Source: Bemisia tabaci (Eukaryota > Arthropoda > Insecta > Hemiptera > Aleyrodidae). Taken from it: a stretch of DNA of 64,000 nt. Position numbers and translations under genes: made by a program. The notes below the pieces were generated by a model, which searched no databases, was not told the DNA's origin, and was given only the letters and a program-made list of their open reading frames with translations. Where the stretch lies: the NCBI RefSeq assembly GCF_918797505.1, contig NC_092802.1, positions 18,497,883 through 18,561,882 on the forward strand. Reading direction: 5' to 3'. Position 1 is the first letter of the stretch, and each line of letters starts with the position of its first letter. This document shows positions 55,918 through 64,000 of this stretch, one piece after another.

Positions 55918-56082
55918 CAGTGGCGTGGGGTGAATAGCGATGTATCGATTGTTATGCCATTTGAACCTGTGGTAAAGAATCGATTATCAAGGTGTTCGCT
56001 GAAAACACCCTGTTTATTGATCCTAATCAATAGGTTTAATTGGCATAACAATCGATATATCGCAAAACACGCCACGCCACTG
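55918..56082. mobile_element. hAT-like MITE, CAGTGGCG family, copy 2, with 8-bp TSD
   Basis: Starts CAGTGGCGTGGGGTGA and ends CACGCCACGCCACTG. Flanked by CTTACTAG (55910-55917) and TTTACTAG (56083-56090), seven of eight identical, the 8-bp duplication expected of hAT elements. The interior has ATCGATTGTTATGCCATTTG and its inverse. Confidence 0.88.
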
Positions 56083-56090
56083 TTTACTAG

Positions 56091-56640
56091 AAAATCCTCT
56101 TAGCGCTATTGAAGCAACCTCATCGTATAATATAAACGTCATTTAAATGGCGATCTTTTTTGTTATCTGGAGGAATAGGTAAACAGAAATCTTGGACGCA
56201 TAGTAATGTAGCCATCCATTTCCATTAAACATTGCATTAGTGGACTACAATCAACTGCGCGTCGTTGCGCGGCCGTTCTAACCAGTTCGCCTTCAAAACT
56301 AAAGTGGGCAATGTGAGCGACTTTGGAGCTGTCATAGTTGCTTGCTATAATGTGGCCACGTTCATTTATTTTAAAATAAAAAATCATGATAATCCGATTT
56401 ATGGAAGTTGTCCTGTGGGTGCCCATGAAAAACCACGCATTTAATCTACGTTCACTGAGTTTTCTATAAATTTGAACTGTAGTGTACCTTGAAATGTACG
56501 TATGTTAGTTTGACATTGTTGAAGTATAACTTTGTAAGAATAACGTGTTATTGACGGTGCAATACCATCAAATAACCCTTTTTTAAACTTTTTTTAAAAA
56601 GAAAAAATTAAAAAAACAAAAAGTATAATTTACAAAGAAA
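56091..56640. other. Unassigned interval
   Basis: The minus ORF 56163-56426 (87 codons) shows no domain. Otherwise AT-rich with no features. Confidence 0.45.
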
Positions 56641-57068
56641 ATCAAGGGGAGAATATAAATCGAAAAATTATATTTAGGAGAACATCAATATTGCAAAACT
56701 GCGGCAAAATTTGTAAGAATGAGGATTTTCTTTCATCCTTTTTTTAACTAAAATATTGGCCCAGTGTTACGTGTATTTTCCTCGCAACCTCTCAGCATCA
56801 TGTTGTCTGTGACTAAAAATTTCTTACCACATCCCACCATATTTCTCTGGGAAAATCAAGGGGAAAATATCAATCGAAAAATTATATTTAGGAGAACATT
56901 AATAATGCAAAACTGCGGCAAAATTTGTAAGAATGAGGATAATCCTTCATCCTTTTTTTAACTAAAATATTGGCCCAGTGTTACGTGTTTTATCCTCGCA
57001 ACCTCTGAGCATCATGCTGTTTGTGACTAAATATTTCTTACCGCATCCCATCACATTTCTAGAAAACT
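56641..57068. repeat. Tandem duplication, ~214-bp unit
   Basis: Unit 1 (from 56641) and unit 2 (from 56855) both run from ATCAAGGGGA through AAACTGCGGCAAAATTTGTA and GGCCCAGTGTTACGTGT to TTTCTTACC; a few substitutions separate them. Confidence 0.85.
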
Positions 57069-57686
57069 GAGGGAACTCGGTTTTTGCACGAACTCCCTCC
57101 CTCCACAGCACGGCGAAGCCTACTTTTCGCTAATATCCCGGGCCGGGACGACATCAATACTCCCGTGAGCTATTTCATTTTTCAATTCCTTTTCAATGGA
57201 GTAATGCTTTTTCCAAAGCGGAGAAAATGCGGAGGTGATTTCAAAAACTTTCCGAACACGACAGGTCTCCGTGGAGCTATAAACGATTTGGACGATTATT
57301 GCGATGGGACGGAGCGCATGCCAAATTGCCCGGAATTTTGAAAATTAAGCCACGAAGCGAGTATTGATCCCCTCGTGGAGTCATCTTATCCTGCGGGAGG
57401 AGAGCAGATTTCGTCCGACAGCGGTGGCGGAAAACCCGCATTTTGATATTTTTTTTTAAAATCCATAATACTGACGGGAGCCCTGATAACCGATTTATCG
57501 CTCGGCGAGAGGAACTGGCAGCTAGGGAGAATAAGCGCTCACGCGATATCCATTACACTGTTGCCGTGATTGACAGGTATTTATGATAAATAATTATTTT
57601 CGTTGTTGCCGAACCGTGCCTTGTTTTTGGGAATTTTTCGAGAGTGGACGGTGCCTAAGATTATATGATACAAACAAGTACCGGAT
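57069..57686. other. Unassigned interval with an 85-codon orphan ORF
   Basis: The plus ORF 57084-57341 ends in a Cys- and Asp-containing stretch but has no signal peptide, no clear family and no splice partner. No gene is called. Moderately GC-rich around 57100-57400. Confidence 0.4.
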
Positions 57687-57912
57687 CACTGGAAAAAAAC
57701 ACAGTGGATCTAGAGTCCAGACTCTTGAAAACATCGACAAGAAAAAATACTCTTGATTCAATCGGATTTTTGCTTAAATCAAGAACCAAGCCTCTTTATT
57801 TGAGCGGATTTCCTTTTGATTTAAGCTTTAATCTGATTGAATCATGAGTATTTTTTCTTGTCAATGTTTTCAAGAGTCTGGACTCTAGATTCAATGTGGT
57901 TTTTTTCCAGTG
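57687..57912. mobile_element. Hairpin foldback MITE (FB-1), copy 2
   Basis: 226 bp from CACTGGAAAAAAACAC to its inverse ending CCAGTG. The arms contain GTCCAGACTCTTGAAAAC and GACAAGAAAAAATACTCTTG and pair over about 100 bp each. The ORF reading through is incidental. Confidence 0.88.
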
Positions 57913-58193
57913 ATGTTAAAGTCTTTTTTTGAAAAAATTAAGATAATGACAAATATTTCTTTTAAAGCCACATCCAAAGCAAAAATTTGACAAGATTGGC
58001 GACAAAAAATGAATCTTTGGCAAATATTATTAGTAGTATAAACAGATTCAATTTTGGGGGCCTTGGAAAGGAAAGTAGCCCCCTCTTCCAAAATTTTGAT
58101 AATTTTCAAATAATTGAATTAAATGGGGAAAATGAATTCACTCAATAGTCGTGATTTACATTTTTTCATCCTGGCGGCCGCTCATAAAATACA
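57913..58193. other. AT-rich spacer
   Basis: Nothing recognised besides a short ORF without domain. Confidence 0.45.
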
Positions 58194-59045
58194 CAGGGCC
58201 GGATTTACCTACTTGCCGCCCATGGGCCGCTAGTATTTGGCCGCCCCCTTCTCAATCGTTTTGAAACATCAATGAAGACCATCAAATGATCGTGCCAGCG
58301 GGGGAGGGGTGCATAAGACGCGTTTCCTGGTGTTGAACACATTCTTTTGGGAAAGCTCTGTCAACACTACTATCAAAAGTTCACGGAACTTTGCGCGAAG
58401 GTTAAGTTTCGTAAACATATCTCTGTGTGTACAAAGCCTTCCATTCATAAGAAATGAACGAAACAATTATGAAAGAACAAACATAAATGTGGATTAATTA
58501 TTTTAACTTCCGCCGCCGCGCCTCGCAGACCGCACTGGGTTTGACGCAATGCGTGAAGTATTCACGCAGTCTTGTAGGCGCTATGCGTCTCACGCTGATC
58601 GCACTGTGTTTGCCGCAATGCGTGAGGTATTCATGCATTCTGGTAGGCGGTATCCGTTTCACGTTGTCCGCAATGACCGCACTGTGTTTGGTGCAATGCG
58701 TGAAGTATTCGTGCAGTCTTGTAGGCGCTAATATATGTTACATGCCGATCGCCGCGCCGAAGGCTTCTCCTTTTCATCTCAAGTCCTCGTAATCATTTCT
58801 CTCTATGTAAGTCGCGCCGTGCCAGGCCAAATTGCGTGTTTGGTTTCTCTCTTGACGACAAAAGTAGAAATTACTTTACTCTCAGAAAACTAGAGATTTT
58901 GTCGCCTTTCCTCGTTTGTAATTTTTTTTTCTAAATCCGAATTTTTTTTATACCTACATTTAAAAAAATTGCAAAATTTGCCGCCCCCTATAGATTTGCC
59001 GCCATGGGCCGCGGCCCATGTGGCCACCCCCTTAATCCGGCCCTG
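58194..59045. mobile_element. 852-bp hAT-like non-autonomous element
   Basis: Perfect 12-bp TIRs CAGGGCCGGATT/AATCCGGCCCTG, with flanks AAAATACA (58186-58193) and AACATACA (59046-59053), seven of eight identical, as for a hAT 8-bp duplication. The interior has three copies (near 58550, 58615 and 58697) of a unit containing CAATGCGTGAAGTATTC and CTTGTAGGCGC. The overlapping ORFs are translations of this repeat. No transposase domain. Confidence 0.85.
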
Positions 59046-60023
59046 AACATACATAATGTTTTTTTTAGGAGGGAGGATAGGGGATGGTCGAGGAGCGCAT
59101 TATGTCACTTTGTTTGTACATATCGAAGGACCTTCGTCACCGCATAGGGCAGCATTAACTCAAGTGTGGCGGCATAGGAGGATTGTAAAATCCACCTTTA
59201 ACATTCCGTACTTTATGAACAGCCCCCTTCCACATTGACCGTGCCCCCAAAAAAATGTCTCAAGTTACACTATTAAAGTGTTAGGATTACAATAGTATAA
59301 TTATAAATAGGATACCTAATGGCGAAAAACATTTAGGATTAGAAAAGCCCTGATCTGTTCTTAGTTCAAGAAAATCCATTTAGTTATAAGTAGTTTTAAT
59401 CTTTAAAGCAGGTCTAATCTCCTTGGTCCTGAGCTGTAATTTAAGCCTCAGCCTCAAAAAATCTATCACTTCAAAAGAAGTTACCGTTTTTTGCAGCACT
59501 CCGTAACTTGGAAAACAATGGCTTAGTCCTCTTTTAATCCTACTCGACTCTTACACATAGTGGGGCGTCTTAAAGCAACGAACAAGACTTATCTGCTTCT
59601 GCTTGATGCTAAAAGTCTATTAATTGTGGCGGAGTGAGAAAAATGAGACTGAAGGTGAATGAAAACATGAGTTAACTATACCACAGCTTAGCGGGGTTAT
59701 AATTCTGCACCAGTTTGCGCAAAGAACACCCATAAATTCCAAAAAAACTAATCCTTTGGCAGCAGTCCAAATTTTGGGGACAAAACATGAGGGATTCGGG
59801 ATGACCGCTGTACAGTGTTCCGGCCCTGTTGCCAGCATGGGAATGATTCACTTCAAGCGCGTATAAAATTACCAATAATACCAAATTATGGCTTTACATT
59901 TTATTCAAATTTTCTTGGGAGTATTGAAAAAGGCTTGGGGTCGAAAACTTAAGATTGATAATATTTTTGACCTCGATTGGTTGTTTTGATACACTATGAA
60001 AATTGTGAATTCCCACATGCTGT
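59046..60023. other. Unassigned AT-rich interval
   Basis: Short ORFs on both strands (for example 59620-59884 minus) without domains or splice context. Nothing recognised. Confidence 0.45.
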
Positions 60024-60393
60024 CGGCTGATTATTGAAATTGATTGACTAAGCGATAGACATAAAAGTCAGAGGGAGAATGGGGCGATCCTATCGGTGGT
60101 AATATAGGTGGCTGCAATAGACAAGAGAGGTAAACGATAGACTAACTAACGGCAACCGATAAGGAGCCTCATAGTCGGACTGCATTTTGCAATTTGGAAC
60201 TATAAATTCTGGCTCTTCTGGAAAAGCACTTATGTGCATAGAGAAACTAATGGCATACACACGTTGTTTTTAATCCGTGCCCGAATTTATAGTTCATCAG
60301 AACCACCCATTTCAACCAATAGGATCCTTCCCTAACCCTTTTGTCCTCTTATTTGTATATAGCTTTGTCTATAATTTCAACGATCAGCCCGCT
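60024..60393. mobile_element. MITE, ATTGATAGACAAAGC family, interrupted by a second MITE
   Basis: Outer arms: GCTGATTATTGAAATTGATT on the left and AATTTCAACGATCAGCCCGC on the right. The GGACTGCATTTTG MITE (60177-60295) lies inside, so it inserted later. Confidence 0.7.
60177..60295. mobile_element. GGACTGCATTTTG MITE, nested, right end truncated
   Basis: GGACTGCATTTTGCAATTTG through CTTCTGGAAAAGCACTTATG to ATTTATAGTTC, where it stops before the rest of the right arm. Confidence 0.7.
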
Positions 60394-61057
60394 GGAAGCA
60401 CACTTTGCCTAACTCCTTCATGCACAAAATGGCGTATCTTGAGGCCGATTCTTCCCCCTCTGGTCGACCACCTCATGAGAGCGAAACATTACAGTTTTAT
60501 TCTCTTTTTTTGGGGGGGGGGGAAGGGGGGATTTTGGAGCTTTTATAATAAATTTTGGCCCGAAGTAGGGTATGATCGGTTTGCTCAGCGGTATCCTCTC
60601 ATTTCAGCTCCAATCACATCAACGGTTATTTTTCGGTGAACTCCATTTATGACCACACATTCAAGTATCGCGCATGTAAATTGACCAAACTCACGGTCAG
60701 AGTGCAGTAGGGTTTAGCTTGAGCGCAACCTGGCCCGGGTCTTCTTTCTCCAGTCGTGTGGAAACGCCAGGAACGTGTTTTTTCTTGAGGTTTTTTACTC
60801 CTTCCGTTTTTGTCCGCGCTCTTCCACCCCCCCCCCCACCCCCCTCCATCTTTCAGGGACAATCTCCTTCCAGGCGCACCCCCACTCTGTCTATGTGCCC
60901 GGCCTTGTTGCCGGAGGACCGATTTGAGACGCTTTCAAATTTGAAAATGTGGAAACGGGTCGGGATCATTTTGTTATATCTGGTATGCCGGGTTTGGGAC
61001 GAGATGATTCGAAACCGAGCTGCACTAAGACGAGAGGTCATTCTCGAACCAGAAATC
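60394..61057. other. Unassigned interval with C-run
   Basis: G-rich run near 60512 and C-rich run near 60827-60845. ORFs of 71-147 codons run over these low-complexity tracts and into the MITE, and none has a domain. Confidence 0.45.
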
Positions 61058-61194
61058 GGACTGCATTTTGCAATTTGGAACTATAAATTTTGGCTCTTCT
61101 GGAAAAACACTTATGTGCATGGGAAAACTAATGGCACATGCGTTGTTTTTAAACCGGGCTAGAATCTATAGGTCCAAATTGCAAAATGTAGTCC
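61058..61194. mobile_element. GGACTGCATTTTG palindromic MITE, intact copy
   Basis: 137 bp. GGACTGCATTTTGCAATTTG on the left and CAAATTGCAAAATGTAGTCC on the right form arms of about 35 bp. Confidence 0.82.
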
Positions 61195-61724
61195 AGTTTA
61201 TACTTCTACCTAGTCAGATTTCAAAAACCCTTTGGAGTCCTCGAGATTTGCCGCATTTTGATCATGTTATTGCATCTTGTAATTTTATCAGCATTTCCTT
61301 CCAAACTAAATATAAACATTTTTTTGAAATATACATGTTTACGTATAAAAATATTTTTGAGTAGTCGGGGCAATATGATTTCCAGCAATTCCCAGTGACT
61401 CATAACTGCCAAAAAAATGTAAAATTGCTTTCCTTGGTATTCGAATTTTTGTAACTGTTCTTGGCGTAGACCTTCGATGGTTCCCTCTTAAACGATTACA
61501 CCGAGAAAGAAAGAAAAAATCCCGGCAGTTCCCAATCACCAGAAAATTCCCAGGAATTGAATTTTATCGTGTATTTTCACATTGGAAATCCCGTTTTCCC
61601 CATTTTTTCTTACTTTGGTTGGAAACACCAAGAGCCAAAGCTATCATTTAATCGACTTTTTACTGCATAACAAAAGTTGATGAAATCACCAAACGCACAA
61701 TATTACACTGCCCGAAAGCGGTAT
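61195..61724. other. Unassigned AT-rich interval
   Basis: No domain-bearing ORF and no clear repeat ends. Confidence 0.45.
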
Positions 61725-62240
61725 GGGTAGTTACCAAAATTTTCCCACAATTTCACCGGGAAAATTGGTAATTTTAAAGATTCTTCCCCCTCTTAGATAA
61801 AAATACAACAGGAGAGAAACGAGTTCAGTTTCACTGCCTTTTTTAATCTTACCGATGAAATTACCGGGTTTCGAAGGGAACCATTCGATAAAATTACCGG
61901 TAACGCAGTTACCTTGCTAGAAGGGAGTTCCAAAGGGAATCGTTTGATAAAATTACCGGTAACTCAGTTGCTAGGGGGGAGTTTCAAAGGAAACCATTCG
62001 ATAAAATTACCGGTAACTCAGTTGCTAGGGGGAAGTTTCAAAGGGAACCATTCGATAAAATTACCGGTAACACCTGTTTTCGAATTTTGAACTCCAAGAA
62101 ATTTGAAATTTCACTAGTGCCTAATTTTTTTCTTTATTTTACTTCGTGCAGGTATAATCACTCAGAGCCAAAGCTGCAAAAGGGAGTTTCAAAGGGAACC
62201 AATCGATCAAATTACCGGTAACACAGTTACCTTGCTTGTA
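61725..62240. repeat. Minisatellite, AAATTACCGGTAAC unit of ~54-58 bp
   Basis: CCGGTAAC recurs at about 61898, 61956, 62010 and 62064, each preceded by AAAGGGAACCATTCGATAAA-type sequence. A further unit lies near 62216. The core ACCGGT is itself palindromic. Confidence 0.8.
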
Positions 62241-62313
62241 GGCTGAGAGTGGAGGTTTGAATTCCAAGAAATTTGAAATTTCACCGGTAATCTTTCCTCT
62301 CTATTTTTTACCG

Positions 62314-62542
62314 CACTGGAAAAAAAAAACACATTGGATCTAGAGTCCAGACTCTTAAAATCATCGACAAGAAAAAATACTCTTGATTCAATCAGATTTA
62401 AGCTCAAATCAAGAACCAAGCCTCTTAACTTGAGCGGATTTCCTTTTGATTTAAGCTTAAATCTGATTGAATCAAGAGTATTTTTTCTTGTCAATGTTTT
62501 CAAGAGTCTGGACTCTAGATCCAATGTGTTTTTTTTCCGGTG
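62314..62542. mobile_element. Hairpin foldback MITE (FB-1), copy 3
   Basis: 229 bp from CACTGGAAAAAAAAAACAC to CCGGTG. Nearly identical to copy 2, with the long arms meeting at a short loop. Long ORFs on both strands run through it by chance. Confidence 0.88.
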
Positions 62543-62544
62543 TG

Positions 62545-63000
62545 TATGTAAAATACAACCACGCAGAGCCAAAGCTGCGAGGAGGGGACATAAAGCTGCG
62601 GCCAAGGAAGACGGTACAGCGAAGCAGGCGGGCTTCCTTCCTCCAGCCGCGGCGGCTCAAGTTTCCTACCCCCGGGGGGGGAAGAGGCAGTGGGGGGCCG
62701 GCGCGGAGGAGGGGGGAGGGCGTCCGCTGACCGCCGCCCGCGCGGAGGAATCGCGAAGGAGGAAGACTCGCAGAAAATGCACTTGCACTCTCGCTCACGG
62801 GCCGAGTGCAGTTCTGTCTGGCGTTCCGCGGCCCGAGCGGCGGCGGCGAGTGCAGCGGCCCCGCGGCGCCGCCGCTGATTGGTCCGCCCGGCCCGGGTTG
62901 TTGCCTGGGCTCCGGCTGTTCCCAGGCTGATCGCCGCTGATTCGACTCATTGGCGCGCCGCACACCGGGCCCGCGACCGCCGGTTTTCGGCCCCGGCCTT
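62545..63000. promoter_or_regulatory. GC-rich CpG island, candidate promoter
   Basis: The highest GC content in the window, with many CG dinucleotides and two inverted CCAAT boxes (ATTGG at 62878-62882 and 62949-62953). This would suit a promoter of a gene to the right of the window or on the other strand. ORFs of up to 198 codons here are Arg/Ala/Gly/Pro-rich and typical of chance frames in GC-rich DNA, so no coding call is made. Confidence 0.4.
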
Positions 63001-63270
63001 GATTCTCGAACCGTCCTTGGGATATTGGTCGCTGTGCTTATTCTTTAAGGCCTGCGGACTGATTGTTGAAATTAATAGACAAAGCGATGGACAAAGATGA
63101 CACAGGGAGTATTAAGCGATCATAGACTAAGAGGGTAAATGATGGACCAAATATAGTCCGCCGGTTTCCAGCCCTAGCCTTGATTCTTGAACCGTCCTTG
63201 GGATATTGGTCTCTGTGCTTATCCTTTGAGGCCTGCGGACTAACTGTTGAAATGTATACACAAAGCGTTA
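62976..63270. repeat. Duplication of ~110 bp, spacing ~182 bp
   Basis: CCGCCGGTTT..CCTTGATTCT..GAACCGTCCTTGGGATATTG..GGCCTGCGGACT occurs at about 62976 and again at about 63158. Confidence 0.75.
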
Positions 63271-64000
63271 GACAAAGAAGACTAAAGGGATATGGAGGGA
63301 TACTATTGGTGGAAGTAGATAGTTATAATGGACAAAGTAGGTAGGTAATAGGCTCACTAACGGCCGCCCACGAGACACCCTATGGTTTGCCCATCATTTT
63401 CTCTCTTAGTGTGTGTGTCTCTACTCTCTGTGTCTTCTTTGTCTATAGATTTTCCTATCAATTTCAACAATCCACCAGCAGCGGACTGATTCTTGAAATT
63501 GATAGGAAAAGCTACAGACAGAGGAGACAGCAGGAATATGGAGGGATACTGCTGGTGGAAGCGGATGGTTGCAATGGACAAATGAGGTAAGTAATGAACT
63601 AAGTAACGGCATCCCACGAGAAACCCTATAGTTAGTCCATCATTTACCCCCTTAGTCTATAAGAACCAGTCATTTCAACCGATAGGATCCCTCCATACTC
63701 CTCATGTCTTCTTTGTCTATGGCTTTGTCTATCTATTTCAATAATCAGCCCGTAGGGCCAATTGTTGAAATCGATAAACAAAGCTTTAGATATAAAAGAG
63801 AAGAGGGATATGGAGGGATCCTATTGGTTGAAATGGCTGGTTCTTATAGACTAAGGGAGTGAATGATGGACTAACTATAGGGTCTCTCGTGAGTTGCCAA
63901 TAATTAGTATGTTGCCTACCTCTTATGTCCATTGCAATCCTCCGCTTCTACCAATAGAATCCCTCCATATTCCTTTTGTCTTCCTTGTCTATAGCTTTTT
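63040..64000. repeat. Cluster of ATTGATAGACAAAGC-family MITEs
   Basis: The arm sequence (GTTGAAAT.GATAGACAAAGC) and its inverse (GCTTTGTCTAT..ATTTCAA) appear at least four times, for example near 63064, 63250, 63490 and 63765, with ACGAGA.ACCCTATAG and CCTCCATA.TCCT lines between. The copies are nested or tandem, and the last is cut by the window end. The ORFs here are repeat translations. Confidence 0.7.

Noticed and set aside
57084..57341. 85-codon ORF with Cys/Asp residues at its end (possible small secreted or LDL-receptor-A-like protein)
   Set aside because: The cysteine spacing does not match LDLa, there is no signal peptide, and no splice context.
58487..58792. Apparent repeat protein (MREVF...QSCRR units)
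   Set aside because: The units are translations of the triple DNA repeat in the hAT-like element; other copies are not open.
62334..62963. Long ORFs (up to 198 codons) on both strands
   Set aside because: They run through the FB-1 hairpin and then GC-rich DNA in several frames at once; composition is Arg/Ala/Gly/Pro, typical of chance.

Overview
This is an AT-rich piece of an animal nuclear genome, most likely an insect. The evidence is one multi-exon gene on the minus strand with long introns and consensus splice sites, encoding a BTB/POZ protein with pipsqueak-like helix-turn-helix domains, a class typical of arthropods. The very dense small non-autonomous DNA transposons would suit a hemipteran, but the species cannot be fixed from the sequence alone. 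There are no bacterial operons, CRISPR arrays, rRNA genes or recognisable transposase or reverse-transcriptase genes.

Layout. Positions 1-18,300 are gene-poor and almost wholly repetitive. They hold foldback elements, hAT-like MITEs with CAGTGGCG ends, a tRNA-headed SINE, a roughly 334-bp satellite array (10,441-12,950), a MITE with a perfect 9-bp target duplication (13,865-14,183), and a large hAT-like element (15,957-17,012). From 18,300 to 28,845 the DNA is AT-rich and mostly unique with no supported coding exon; it is the 3' flank, and possibly part of the 3' UTR, of the gene. From 28,846 to 48,437 lies the gene: eight coding exons whose phases all agree, giving a predicted 556-residue protein. 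Its order is an N-terminal C2H2 (BED/TTF-like) zinc finger, a BTB domain, a KKPRV basic motif, a Gln/Ser-rich stretch, an acidic linker and two tandem HTH domains. I read it as a ribbon (rib)-like transcription factor. Its introns carry many MITEs. A CpG-rich candidate promoter lies just upstream, at about 48,440-49,300. From 49,300 to 62,540 the sequence is again repeats, including a 78-bp perfect spacer-free palindrome, a hAT MITE whose empty site survives in a nearby duplicate, and several foldback elements. The right edge has a GC-rich island (62,545-63,000), possibly the promoter of a gene outside the window, and then nested copies of one MITE family.

How the parts work together: the only supported protein is the BTB-HTH factor, a presumed nuclear regulator that dimerises through BTB and binds DNA through its HTH domains and perhaps its zinc finger. 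The rest looks like transposon-derived structure. The strong inverted repeats are candidate hairpin-RNA or recombination sites, but that is inference. Element boundaries were read by eye and may be off by a few bases.
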